Assembly (NCBI GenBank): GCA_903813345.2
Contig: CAIIXF020000007.1
Location: 23,859,564-23,923,563 of the forward strand
DNA from: Owenia fusiformis
Taxonomy: Eukaryota > Annelida > Polychaeta > Sabellida > Oweniidae
DNA: 64,000 nucleotides
Direction of reading: 5' to 3'
The position numbers and the translations under genes were made by a program. A model generated the notes under the pieces. That model searched no databases and was not told the origin of the DNA. It saw nothing but the letters and a program-made list of their open reading frames with translations. Shown here piece after piece: positions 1 to 28,849 of the stretch. Position 1 is the first letter of the stretch. The number at the start of each line of letters is the position of its first letter.

Positions 1-126
1 AAAATTACCAACAAATACTTTGACAGCTGGGCTTAAACCTGGTAAAGGCTAGGTTAAAATGTCAACAGCTTGGTTTAACATACAAACAACTGGATCAACC
101 TCCCAACAGCTGGTAAACCTACCTAC

Positions 127-16635
<16,509 letters not shown>

Positions 16636-16867
16636 AGGACGATTCTCGGTTTGGAGAACAGTCTCCTGAGCTAATAATTTTTTTCATGAAAAATATAGAA
16701 ATATTATCCAAATTAAACTATGAATATTCAAAAGAGGACATTTAAATCTACAAGATGTAAAAATAACAAATTGGTCTGAAGCAGGGATAACGCTCAATTA
16801 GACCGATTCAATAAAACACAAGTCTCGATTTGGGGAAAGAAGTTCATCACCATGTTTAAACGTAAAC

Positions 16868-18850
16868 CATGATACCATGGTATACCATGGTTTACCATGG
16901 TCTATCATGATCAGCAATGAAATTACCATCAACTCTGACCATGGTAGCAATGATGGTTTTTGGTCAATTTTTGACCATGGTATACCATGGTATATCATGT
17001 TATACCATGTTTCATGGTATTTCATGTTCAAAGTTAACCATCAAATACCATGGTATTATCATGTTATTTCATTGCCATGTTCCTGACCATCATTTACCAT
17101 GGTATTACCATGGTATAGCATGGTTTATTGCATTTCATGGCATTTCATTGTAAGATGTGACAATCAAATACCATGGTGTTTCAATGCCATGTTCCTGACC
17201 ATAATTTACCATGGTATATCATGGTTGATGGCATTTCATTATAAGATGTGACAATCAAATACCATGGTCATTTACCATGGTATTATCATTGTATATCATG
17301 GTTGATGGTATTTCATTGTACGATGTGACAATCAAATGCCATGGTCATACCATGATATTTTATTGTTATGTACCTGACTATCATTTACCATGGTATTACC
17401 ATGGTATATCATGGTTGATGACATTTCATGGCATTTCATTGTACCGTGTGACAATCAATTACCATGGTCATACCATGTAATTTCATTGCCAAAATCATAA
17501 CTCTCATTTATCATGGTTTTATCATTGCATTTTATGGTTGGTGGTATTTCATGGCATTTTATTGTCAAACCTGACAATCAAATACTATGGTCATACCATG
17601 GTATTTCATTGCCATAATCATAACTATCATTTATCATGGCATATCATTGCATTTCATGGTTGATTGTATTTCATAGCATTTCATTGTCAAATCTGACCAT
17701 CAAATACCATGGTTATACCATGGTATTTCATTGCCAAAAGAACTCTAGAAGTGTCAAAGTCCAAAATTGGACAGTCAGTTGAAATGGATCATGAAATGCA
17801 GTGAAATACCATGTTTAACCATGAAATGCAATGAAATATAATGATTGATCATGATATGCAATGAAATGCAATGGTCTTTCTTGCAATGCAGTGAAATACA
17901 ATGAAAGACCATGTTCAAAAAGTATTTTTTACATGAAATATCTTTATTAATAGATGTTAATTAGATAACCAAATTATTATAATTAATGATTCTGATATTC
18001 ATCAAAATCACAACTTTATATACTTTTGTTCCTTTGTTTAATAAATTAATTTCTATTATTAATAATTAAGTTAATAACCCTAGAAACAAATTTTTTTTAT
18101 TAAACAAATATGCTTTACTTTTTTTTGACTGTCGTCGGTGAAATAGGAGATCAACTCAATAATTTGTAAGTCCAACCTCCAGTCTTTGATTAATCATCTT
18201 GACTGTACTTCATTGCATTTGATGGTTTGCAACCATGAAATACTGTGAAATAGCAGTATTTTAAATGCAAAATTTTATGTATAGTGACCATGGTACACCA
18301 TGGTAGATCATGATGGCTCCATTGCATATCATGGTTGAATGTCTAGACCATGATATCACTGCATTTTATGGTATTTGACCATGATATACTGTGAAACGGT
18401 GGTATTTTTTAGATACAAAATTACATGTTAATTGACCATGGTATACCATGGTATATCATGATCGTTAAATGGCACCATTGCATTTCATGGTCAGGAGCGC
18501 TTTTTTAACATTGAGTTTCCCATTCAAAAAATACTGCCGTTTCGCAGTATTTCATGGTCAGAAGCCTTCAAATGCAATGATATCATGGTCAAGAAACCAT
18601 CAAATGCAATAATATCATGGTCGAGAACTTGACCATGATATCATTGCATTTGATGGTTTCTGACCATAAAATACTGCGAAACGGCAGTATTTTTTCAATG
18701 GAAAACTCCATGTTAAAAACGCGAAATACGATGGTGCCATTTAACGATCATGATCGGCCATGGTATTACCATGGTATTTCATTGAATTTCATGGCCATAT
18801 ACCATGGTATACCATGGTCATACCATGGTATACCATGGTATGGCCATGGT
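16868..18850. repeat. CCATGG palindrome-rich tandem array
   Basis: Dozens of self-complementary blocks such as ACCATGGTATACCATGGT lie in a degenerate tandem array. Landmarks of the form GACAATCAAATACCATGG start at about 17159, 17250, 17328, 17450, 17572 and 17696, the last three steps being near 122 bp. From about 18200 to 18720 related blocks (GCATTTGATGGTT, GAAACGGCAGTATTTT) occur in both orientations. Every block can form a hairpin or cruciform. Confidence 0.85.
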
Positions 18851-18878
18851 CCATTTCAACATGGCAGTGTACATGTAC

Positions 18879-19328
18879 TAGTGTTGTCGCGATGTGCCAT
18901 AATTGTACATCGATGCATCGGCAATATTCAGTAGTAAACATGGATGCACATCGCGATGTACATCGAGAAAAAGTCAGAGAAAAGTGCACTGAAATACCGA
19001 ACGCTAATGCACTAAAATACCGAACATCCGGTACATCCGGGAACTTCTAGTAAGGGTGAAATGAATGTAAAGTAATTTTTCTAGATTAATGGTTCATTTC
19101 GACTAGCTAAAGCAGTTTTAAAGTGAAATATTTATCAGAAAACATTGGAAAATGAAATAAGACATGAGAAAGGTAAGCGATTTGCGTCAAAATAAGATAA
19201 GAAAGGGTGATTTTTAGCAAATTAATTTTTTTCAAATACATCGATGTTTTGTTTCAGACATCGATGCATCGCCAGAATCAGCTTTGGCGATGTATATCGC
19301 GATGTATCGATTAATCGCGACAACACCA
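18879..19328. mobile_element. hAT-type MITE, 450 bp, nested in the CCATGG element
   Basis: Ends are TAGTGTTGTCGCGAT and ATCGCGACAACACCA, flanked by the identical 8-bp ACATGTAC at 18871-18878 and 19329-19336. ACATCGATGCATCG-type subterminal blocks repeat in both orientations. No transposase. Confidence 0.85.
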
Positions 19329-19544
19329 ACATGTACTGCGCTAATATTTTTTTGCGAAAAGTCTAGAATTATTACCCAAATTAAAGTATGACTATTCAAA
19401 AGAAAACATTCAAATCTATATTATGTAAAAATGTCAAATTTGTCCGAAGCAGGGATGATGCTCATTTAGATTGATGAACTTCGTTCTCCAAACCGAGAAT
19501 CATCCTTTCTTTCGATTTGTTAATAAAATGATGGTCATGATGGA

Positions 19545-19690
19545 ATATGATTTTTTCCTAGAGAAAATATAATATTGGCCTCAGAAAATATCATATTAAC
19601 ACCAGGGATATCGTCCTTGGTCAATATCACGTTTTCCTTGGCCAATATCATATTTTCCCTCAGAATAAAATGTTTATACCATCCCTCCCA
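19545..19690. repeat. Interspersed repeat family, AATATCATATTTTCC type, copy
   Basis: It shares AATATCATATTTTCC, GGAATAAAA and CCCTCCCATTAAAT blocks with copies near 28850-28945, 46925-47005 and 58855-58945. Confidence 0.55.
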
Positions 19691-20280
19691 TTAAATTGCT
19701 ACTTATACAAATGAATCAATTTACTGAGGTGAATACCTATGCGTCATTTACATACAATATTCCAAAAAGCCCCTAATGCTTTTTTAAAGAGAAATTCATT
19801 CGTTCTATGAATGATATTGAAAACAGTCCAAGTATGAGTACATTGCAGGTGATGAATATTTAACTAATCATTGGCTTTGTTTTAAATACAGTGAAATAAG
19901 GATGTGAACAATGTTATGGAGCTGATACCAATTTTTGATTGCTCAACCCTTCCAGGATACTATTATTTTTAATTCGAATAAACAAGTTCATTTGTTAAGA
20001 AATATAGACCGAAGAGCAGGGGTATATCATCGAACACACCATGCAGGGCTTGGCACAAATGTTTTCTGTACCTCAAACGACTAAAGGGAGTTCGGAAGCT
20101 TTTGTCCCTCGCCCTCAAAACGACCGAAGGGAGTTCAAAAGCTTTTGTGTCTTAGCCCTAGGGGGTGTATTCGACAATATTTCACCTGCTCTGAGGTCTA
20201 TATTATGATTCAAACATATGTGTAGTTTTCACCCACTGTAATGAATTAAAATATATTTTGCCACCTACTCAATATAAATG

Positions 20281-20849
20281 CAGCGCTTGCATTAGGTTAG
20301 AAAATTTGTGAGTCCCAAGAACGCAATTTTTTTTAAAAAGCGTGTCCTTTGAAAAAAAAAGTGTGTCCCCTATTTCTAGCCTGTCTTGAGGTATAACTTT
20401 ATTTTAAAATCATTTTTTCCAAAACACCTTTCAGTTTTTGATTTCTTGCCGCGAATTTAAAACGGAAGTAAACGTTAAGTACGGACTGAATAAATGCATG
20501 TTCGTTCATTCGACAATGAATACATTTTATTTCATGAATAATCTAATAATTGTTTCTGAATAGGAAAAACTGTGGCGTGTCATGGTTTCAAATCTAAAAA
20601 TAAACAAATTTGAAAAAATTCGAGAGAATCATGATTATTTGTAAATATTCAACATGTTGAGCCTTATTTACGATTCAAATAAAGGTGAGAGATCATAATT
20701 ATTTGTTTTTGTTAGGTATTGTTGTAAACACATTGTAGTATTGACCTAAAAAAAATTTGTGTCCAAAAAACGGAAATATTTTCAATTCTTGCGTCCTCCA
20801 AATTAGTTTTGAGTCCTTAACATGTACGGGACGCCGTTAATGCAAGCCC
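20281..20849. mobile_element. hAT-type MITE, ~570 bp
   Basis: The left end CAGCGCTTGCATTA and right end TAATGCAAGCCC are inverted repeats, flanked by TATAAATG on both sides (20273-20280 and 20850-20857). Further in, GAGTCC/GGACTC and GAACGCAA/TTGCGTCC blocks also face each other. No coding capacity. Confidence 0.8.
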
Positions 20850-20857
20850 TATAAATG

Positions 20858-22630
20858 AATATAATATACGCTTAACCAACACTACTAATGCCATCTATTT
20901 TTCCATCTTTATAGCAACTATTCTGCCACACCCAGATCCCAAGTTTTCAAGTATTTTCCTAGATAAATAAACTTCCCTCTAGTTTACTCCACACTCAAAT
21001 CATACTTTTCTGTACTTGTTTCTTATATAGACTCTCATTATTTTGATACACCCACGTCCAACATTTTCCTGTCTTTGTTATATTTAATCTTCTGTGTGTT
21101 CAAGTATGGCCCGTAGTACTGAAGCTCTCGACCTTGGTATTCTTTGACCACATTAGCCCCTAATTTGATACTTCATAATCTCTATATTACATGATTACCG
21201 TTTATAGGCATATTTTGCCTGTTTAACTATGGGCTTTCAACTAATTGAAAGCCCATGGTTTAACCAATCAATACTTTCCCGGAATATTCAAACTTCAGAT
21301 TGAATTAATTTCTTCGAAAATAATTAGATCGGCCAGCACAATTGCAAAATTAACACTGAAAGAGGGGGATTTGGGACTTCTTCTTTAGTAAGTAGATGGG
21401 TGAATATGTGGTGAAACTCAATATGCAAAAAAGTCCAGAGGGGTCTTGATTGTGCTATCCTATGGCATAGAGCCTCTTTAGGTTAGTAACAATGTATAAA
21501 ATGCCTATCGCTGTGAAGAAAGCTGATCTACTAATTACAATCTGGTGACATGACACCAATGTTTAGACACAAGTCTTGTCAGGAACAATCTAACACCCCA
21601 AATCATATTTGATTCCTGTCTTTTTACCACCATATATTGAGACCCATGGTTGTTTACAAAAATTGTTACATAGCCATAGGCAATCTGCCAAACAATTTGT
21701 AAACAAATTGATGAGCAAACTGAAAGTCTAACATTTCAAATTTAGAAAGTGATAACCAACTTGCAACGATACCAAATCATACTTACAATTTTATTTCCTC
21801 AAATGTTCAAAACTTTGTTGGCATAAGCATCCCATCTAACATACATGTGGTCTTTATGTGAACAAATAGTGAGTCAGACTGGCACCAAAAATTGTAAAAA
21901 AATGCCAGAGATTTTGTACATTTTGATGATCAATTTCTTAGGGACGTATGACATATGAGTCCTTTATAATATTACATCACAAAGAGCTACTATAGAAGTT
22001 TATGAAAATTGAAGTTTTAAATAACCTACTTACCACATTGTGGAGAAATCGAGTTTCAAACTTAGGAGATATCGAAATTTCATACAAAAACACAGAGCTG
22101 GCGCGACGAATGAAAATACAATTTTGCGCATGCGCAATATTTTTCGACCAATCAGATTACATTTACAAAACTTATATCCGGTTGGATATTTATCAAATAT
22201 TTGGTAAGGATTTATGGATTTTATACCTAAAGCGAACTGTTTACCAATTCAAATTGCCATTTTCTTTATACACATGTTTACTGGGATAATGAATTGATTT
22301 GCACTTTTGATTTTTTAGGTGCCGTTTTTTAATGATAGTGTATTATATTACAAACTCACCTATTATCGCCCAACTATTTTCATTTTTCAATTTGTTTACT
22401 TTTGAAAAAGGGGGGAAACTTACTGAGAATCACTGCTGGACCGTTATGTAGATTTTGAATCTTAAAATTGTATTCTGTTCCCCATTTATGAAGGCTGTAA
22501 ATACCTCTTTATGTAATAACCTGTATTTTCAGTCATCATTTACAGTTCATTTCATTGAAGTCTACATTTCAGGTTACTACATTTGCACATAGCCATCTTT
22601 TAGAGATAGCTTTGTGCAAATACCTCTTTG
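20858..22630. other. Intergenic stretch, no gene seen
   Basis: AT-rich. One frame of 95 codons at 22002-22289 has no recognisable similarity and is probably chance. A perfect TTGCGCATGCGCAA palindrome (NRF1-like) lies near 22123-22136, but no gene start is evident beside it. Confidence 0.5.
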
Positions 22631-23655
22631 TTACTCACGTCGAGAGCTACCATGTTAGATTTTGAAAGTATAGCTCTCCATCGTGAGGATCTCCAGCTGA
22701 AGAATTGTGACATCTAAATTGGATCAGCGCCATTCAGCGGCTTACTGTTTGTCTCAAACTGTAGCCTACATATAGGCTCATATGTAGGGGTGAGACGAGT
22801 CGAAAAAATCCGATTCGAGTCGAATCCGATTCGAGTCAGAAAATGACGATTCGAGTTTCGAATCCGTTTCGAGTCAAATAAAGTGCGAACAACATCGCTT
22901 TTGACCGTTCGTATTTTTAATGCGTCAATGGTGGAAAGCCGGAAATATAAACAAACACAATTCGTCGTAAGTTTATTCTGATTTTATTACATATATTCTT
23001 TCATTTATGTGTACATACAATATAATAATTTAATACAAGCATATCCAAGTCATTGAAACTTATATATTCAACGCAATATCGAGTAAAAACATGCATATTG
23101 ACAGTATTTTTCTGAATTTTTTTATTTTTTCGACTCGAAAATGATTCGATTCATCAACTTCGACTCGATTCGACTCGACTCGAAGCCCCAAACCCGCGAG
23201 TCCTCGACTCATCGGGTTGTCGTCTCACCCCTACTCATATGTGTCTACTTTCCCCGTGCATGTAGGATTGCTGATGTGCTTCTATGGAGATCAGGAGTTC
23301 TAATCTTTTTTTGAATTCATTGTTTGATACCCATTTCCAATATGACGGTTAAACGGAAATATTAACGACGCATGCGCAACTTTGGAAACGTCAAGCCGCC
23401 ATATTGAATATACCTGGCCAAAATTTTTGACACGACCAATAAAATGAAGTCCTGATCCATACATAGGGCAGTGAGACGTTCTATACTTGAGCTGAATGAA
23501 AGATGGCGATGTAGGATACATTTTCAGGTAATGTGCAACATGAGTCAGCTGAATTCCCCGGAATTTTCTTTGAAGTCAGGATTCTTAAGCTGTTGATTCT
23601 AGCGATAGAGAGCTATACTTTCAAAATCTAACATGGTAGCTCTCGACGGGAGTAA
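22631..23655. mobile_element. hAT-type element with ~50-bp inverted ends, 1.0 kb, split by a nested MITE
   Basis: The inverted ends share GTCGAGAGCTACCATG and GATTTTGAAAGTATAGC over roughly 50 bp (22631-22681 and 23607-23655). The 8-bp flank CCTCTTTG is identical at 22623-22630 and 23656-23663. A second complete MITE (22785-23233) lies inside, so the original element was about 570 bp. No transposase frame. Confidence 0.9.
22785..23233. mobile_element. hAT-type MITE, 449 bp, nested inside another hAT-type element
   Basis: Ends are TAGGGGTGAGACGA and TCGTCTCACCCCTA, with the exact 8-bp duplication CTCATATG at 22777-22784 and 23234-23241. Subterminal GATTCGAGTC blocks repeat and reappear inverted (GACTCGAATC type) near the right end. 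Insertion into the 22631-23655 element gives the relative age. Confidence 0.92.
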
Positions 23656-23663
23656 CCTCTTTG

Positions 23664-24436
23664 TGTTTTAGACTTGTGGAACTTTTGTATATAGCAATAA
23701 GAGTGCATAGGTATATCGTCTGACATGGAGCATTGTCGGACGATCTTCAATAATTCTTTGTATTATATGATTTCTTTGTTGGAACTTCAAATTAAACATT
23801 GTTTTATCTAGTGTATTCGTGTTGTAAGGCCTTAACCTTTGATTCACTTGATCATGGATCTCGTAATTTGGTATTGTTAATTGTGCAGAGTTGATGCACA
23901 ATAGCTCAAAGTCAGCTAAGCGATAATGGTTAAAAAGAAATGGCAAAACACTGAAATGATAGTATTTATTCATTAGAAAAACGTGCAAATAGATTGATGT
24001 AAGTACAATGCATTGTAATATATCATCCAGTGAGGAATACGTACATGATTCATGGCAAAATCGTGAATGGAAGATGGAATCAAGATTCTTCAACATCAGA
24101 ATCTCTCAAATTATTCACTTATAGAGGATTAAATGCGATCAATAAATGAGTCAACAAGTCAATCGTTACACTACATGTACTAGTTTTATCAATACAGTGA
24201 TATATATTGTAAAGGGTCTAAAATGCTCTGGATTTTCGCCTGATGTCAAGGGTTTGTCCAGGAATGTCCCGTGGCTGAGAATGCCCCTGTGTACTTGAAT
24301 TTAGAATAGTCACCTAGACTTAGTTTTGACTCTTTTTGATGTTGTCCTACTGAGTGATAGGAAGTATAATTTAAAAGTAGTTTATAGTAGTATATCTTGA
24401 TTTCATAGATCATATAGATGACAAAGAACTTCAAGG
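23664..24436. other. Upstream region of VPS72
   Basis: It should contain the VPS72 promoter. No TATA box or clear motif seen. A minus-strand frame of 142 codons (23668-24096) has no recognisable similarity; I do not call it a gene. Confidence 0.45.
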
Positions 24437-27400
24437 ATGTCTCTAGCAACAGGAAGAGAGAAGCGGGTTACCGCTGGCAACAAGATGTCCAGACTTTTAG
24501 AGAATGAGGAGGAAGATGAGTTCTACACCACTACATATGGCGGCTTTAATGACGTAAATTCTTTGTTTCACTAAGATAATTCTGTGTATAAAAGATATCA
24601 TTGATATTTCTGTTAAATTTAATTATGTACATTGGAAAAATTAAAAACTGATTGCAGTCTATAGGATGTACTATACACAATTCACTGCAAATACATATTC
24701 ATCATACATTTAATACTCACCTTCTATGCCTAACTCACCTAATAAACACAACTCACCTTATATACATAACTCACCTTTTATGGATACATTTTTTCAGGAG
24801 GAAGAGGATAATGACTTCAATACCTCAGATGAAGACCAGGACTCTGATGTCCTAGACTCTGACTTTGATGTCTCAGAAGATGATGACGTTAAGAGTGATG
24901 AAGATGATGACTCCAAGCCCAAGAGGAAAAGGAAAGGAGTTGAGACTAAGGCGTATAGAGTGAGCAACTCCAGTACTATTTTACATTTGATTTTGATGGT
25001 TCAGATATTTTATACTGATTAATGACTTATATACACAGACTAAAATATGAAATTATAGAATTATTCTGACAAGTTACTCTTAAAATAGGACCTGCTGTTT
25101 GATGAGACTTCTGATTTATGTTTTAATTTGTATAATAAGCAATAAAATGTGAAATGAGCATTATCTTTAATACAATAGGCAATTATACAGTTATAACTAC
25201 AGACATATAAAAAGAGTACAAAAAGTAATAACAAACTACATGTACATATATGGAAATAATAATTAATGACATTGAGGCATTTTGTTTAGACAATCGGAAA
25301 TTTGACATATTGCTTTTCTTGTAGGAACCAGTCAAGAAAGTAAAGAAGACGGAGGAAGATGTTAAAGATGACAATGCAGAGAAAAAGAAACATAAGTTAA
25401 AAAGGAGGAAGAAACCTGATATGTCTTCAGCTCAGATCTACTCCGCAGGTATGTTCACATAGGAATAGACCACCACAAATAATCTTTATATTCAAAATTT
25501 ATAGTCTAGCTACAAGCCCTGTGACCCCCCCCCCTTCCCCTCCCACTACTTGACTCCATAGGTACTGAACACTTCTTACACAGGGAGGTGTGTAATGGGA
25601 GGGGGGGTACAAACAGGGGTTTCCTTAAGCAGCAGACTGACGGCATTTGACCAGGAGATTTCAGCTTGGTCCGAGACATTTCAAAAAGATTGGACTGGTA
25701 GAACTTGATCTATTTTCTTCAAAGGGACATACCTTATTTACCTGTCCCCAATGATTACAAACCATGGTGTAGTTTTACCGATATTCGATCAAAACAAGAC
25801 AATTTTTTAAGTGTTCCCCACCAGTGAAAATGAAGTCTCAATCGTAATCTGTCAATCAACTCATAAACAAGCGAGCGAGGCTACAAAATGAAATATACAG
25901 TCACATAAGAATGTTGTTTGCTGCATTCTGTGTTTGTTAAATACTTGTTGTACTGAATCTTTAAACACAATCTGCTTTTCAGAGAAAAAATCATTACGTC
26001 AATCAACCACTATGAAGTCTATTGATGTCCAGATGCGAGCAAAGGACAATGAAGCAAAAGCTAAGATGTTGAAAGAGATGGCAGCCAAGAAGAATGTTTC
26101 AGAGGTATGTCAGGAGTTATTTTCTAGAAAATTTTTATGAATTTGGCATATTAGGGGAGGCATCAAAAGTTCAATGTCGTATTTTTAAACCATTCCAAGG
26201 CATTCTGAGTCAAAATTGTCAAAAATTTGAAATGTTGAAATTTGTCGGATAGCAAACTGAAATGGGTTTGAACCCCCTCCCCCTAACTAGATTTATTTAG
26301 TTTTCTATCCGACATCGACCTTTTGATGCCTCCCCTTACTTTAAGTTCTTAAGTCACCACAATAATTGTAATGTAAATTTTGAAGAGTTGAAAATAAAGT
26401 TTAAATATAAAAAAGTCACAATATTTTCAAAAACACACGTAACTTCAGTCGAGGTTATTTTGGCAGGATCTTCCAAAATTATTAATCATTTCTAGGGTTA
26501 CAAAAAGTGTAGGAATGCTGAAATTGTTTGTGAATTCATAATTTCATAATTTTAAATGCAGGAATTTTACATGTAGAAAACATTTCACTTAAATTCTGTG
26601 GATTGAAATTAGTGTTTTTTCTAGGTGAGACGGTTAACTCAAGCAGAACTACTAGAAGAAGCAAAACTCACAGAAGCAATGAACCTTAAATCTTTGGGTG
26701 AGTCTATTTTATATCCCAGATGTTGATCATAGATGTGCATTATTTATGAACAATTTATAATCTTATGCTGGGAGCTGTTCAATTCTTTACAATTTCAGAT
26801 CACATGAAATGAGAAAATCTTGTGTGCAAATAATTGTGTGGATACAATTAACAAATTGAAATAATTAAACTTAAAATAACTTTTTGTGGCAATATTTGCA
26901 TGTATGTCCAACAGTTATGTGTACGTAATAATTACTGTACAGAATACAAAAAAGTGTTTTTTGGTGATGTCAAATTTTTGTCTGCTTGCATCCTTAGAAT
27001 AACAATATACAAGTACAATCATCAACACTTTGTATATTGTTTATTGAGGATTATACAAGTACAATCATCAACCCTTTGTATATAATTTATAGAGGATTAT
27101 ACAAGTACAATCATCAACACTTTGTATATTGTTTATTGAGGATTATACAAGTACAATCATCAACACTTTGTATATTATTTATAGAGGATTATACAAGTAC
27201 AATCATCAACCCTTTGTATATTATTTATAGAGGATTATACAAGTACAATCATCAACACTTTGTATATTGTTTATTGAGGATTATACAAGTACAATCATCA
27301 ACCCTTTGTATATTATTTATAGAGGATTATACAAGTACAATCATCAACACTTTGTATATTGTTTATTGAGGATTATACAAGTACAATCATCAACACTTTG

Positions 27401-28403
27401 TATATTATTTATAGAGGATTATACAAGTACAATCATCAACCCTTTGTATATTATTTATAGAGGATTATACAAGTACAATCATCAACACTTTGTATATTGT
27501 TTATTGAGGATTATACAAGTACAATCATCAACCCTTTGTATATTATTTATAGAGGATTATACAAGTACAATCATCAACACTTTGTATATTGTTTATTGAG
27601 GATTATACAAGTACAATCATCAACACTTTGTATATTATTTATAGAGGATTACCAAAAGCTTGAACTAGAGAGGAAGAAGTCTCGTGTAGTTAAATCTGTG
27701 TACAGAGGACCAATCATACGCTACCATTCCACTTCTATGCCGGTTGTGGAAGAATCTTCAGAAATCAATGTAGAAACTGAACTGTAAGTTAATTGTTTTT
27801 GTGTGCCAGACTCAAAGGATAATAATGCTTAATAAGAGGAGTAAAAAAACAATTAATTATACTCACTTTAGTAAAAGGCACGCATGTTGCCGAGAATTTC
27901 CATTTTTGTGATTTTCAGAGTGATTATTATGATTTTTATAAATATGTACTAAGTTTTTGTTTTTCTAAACCAATGTAAAATACAACCATGATTTTGTAAT
28001 TTTTATCAATATCAATACCAAATGTGGGCCTTTGATTATTTCCAGAGAACCTCAGCCTGTGAAACCACCAGTAGAGACAGAGAAATGCTCAAGAACTTTT
28101 ATAACCTTCACAGATGAACGCACATTTGATGAATATTTCCCAAACACTAAACCAAAGCCTAAAGTGAAATCCTATTGTCCAGTAACTCGCCTTCCTGCTA
28201 AATACTATGATCCTATAACAAACTCACCTTATGCCAATGTTCAAGCATTTAAGATTATAAGAGATGCATACAGGCAACAGGTCCAGGGAAATGGAGATAA
28301 AAAACTTGCTGATTCATTAAGGAGACAACGTATGTTACAAGCTCAAGCTAAAGCTAATAAGGCAGCTGCTGAAGCTGCCAAAGCTCAACAAGCAGACTCA
28401 TAG
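24437..28403 (+). CDS. VPS72: VPS72/YL1, H2A.Z-deposition complex subunit
   Basis: Subunit of the SRCAP and Tip60/p400 chromatin remodellers; it binds H2A.Z-H2B and helps load the variant histone in the nucleus. Seven exons: 24437-24553, 24798-24959, 25325-25448, 25983-26104, 26625-26697, 27645-27783, 28046-28403; phases agree and give 364 aa, the same length as the human protein. The N terminus MSLATGREKRVTAGNKMSRL and EDEFYTTTYGGF match YL1; exon 2 is the acidic histone-binding stretch (DSDFDVSEDDDVKSDEDD) followed by a basic KPKRKRK. Exon 5 has LTQAELLEEAKLTEAMNLKS. The YL1_C domain is in the last exon: CSRTFITFTDERTFDEYFP, then YCPVTRLPAKYYDPIT and YANVQAFKIIRDAY. Intron 6 is mostly a minisatellite that copies the exon 6 acceptor. 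It converges with MNS1 2.7 kb downstream. Confidence 0.96.
27001..27652 (+). repeat. 46-bp minisatellite made of the VPS72 intron 6 acceptor and start of exon 6
   Basis: Fourteen 46-bp units. Variants are A (TTGTTTATTGAGG end, CAACAC), B (CAACCC, TTATTTATAGAGG) and C (CAACAC, TTATTTATAGAGG). Their order is ABACB ABACB ABAC, a 230-bp higher-order period. B and C units contain TATTATTTATAG followed by AGGATTA, identical to the real acceptor and first seven bases of exon 6 at 27645. Seven decoy acceptors therefore precede the true one (exon-like starts include 27093, 27231 and 27553). Confidence 0.93.
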
Positions 28404-28662
28404 ACTATACCTGTAGGTTTAGGACCAATGTAAAGATGGCTGCTGTAAAGTTCATAGTTTTTATGTTCAAAACCCAAGGAGGAATGGATCCTAGACTTGC
28501 AACTCGATATTCTGCTATATAAGGAAATGTTGTGATTGCAAAATTAGAATTCAAATATCTGCCATTTGTGCACTTCAAAATTTGAATCATGAGTTTTGGT
28601 CTTATTTCCAAACAAAAAATTCCAAACCACACGAGAAGTGATCGAGATCAAGTTGAAGATGA

Positions 28663-28668
28663 AATAAA
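28663..28668 (+). terminator. Poly(A) signal of VPS72
   Basis: AATAAA 260 bases after the stop codon, the first good match in the 3' region. Confidence 0.5.
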
Positions 28669-28849
28669 GAACATTATCCCATACTTAGTAGTGTTATTGG
28701 TAAATAATATGTGGGAATATAAGTGACATCTGAAGTGAGCTGGAGATATATATATCACACGTTCATCAGCAATACCCGGGAATTTCGTATGGTGATTCTT
28801 TCCTCATTATGTTAAAAACTGTTGAATTTTTAAAATCACCACGGTCCCA

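Larger units (their letters stand above)
16636..19506. mobile_element. 2.9-kb element with inverted ends and a CCATGG palindrome array
   Basis: The ends are inverted repeats: AGGACGATTCTCGG (from 16636) through GGTTTGGAGAAC on the left, and the complement at 19483-19506 on the right. Inside each end is a direct repeat of about 130-160 bp containing CCAAATTAAA, ATTCAAAAGA and GAAGCAGGGAT motifs (about 16670-16795 and 19340-19470). The interior is a long array of ACCATGGTAT-type palindromes. A hAT-like MITE (18879-19328) sits nested in the right part. No transposase frame is visible. I could not settle a target duplication for the outer element. Confidence 0.65.

Noticed and set aside
16798-19050. 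Several frames rich in YHGIPW-type peptides
   Set aside because: Direct translation of the CCATGG palindromes in both strands; not a gene.
22002-22289. 95-codon frame near an NRF1-like palindrome
   Set aside because: No similarity, no splice context, AT-rich composition typical of chance.
23668-24096. 142-codon minus-strand frame upstream of VPS72
   Set aside because: No recognisable domain. It lies next to transposon debris and overlaps the likely VPS72 promoter region.
27037-27599. Long open frames running through the VPS72 intron array
   Set aside because: They are by-products of a 46-bp repeat that is stop-poor; the reading cycles through three frames and ends at TGA in A units. No protein family.
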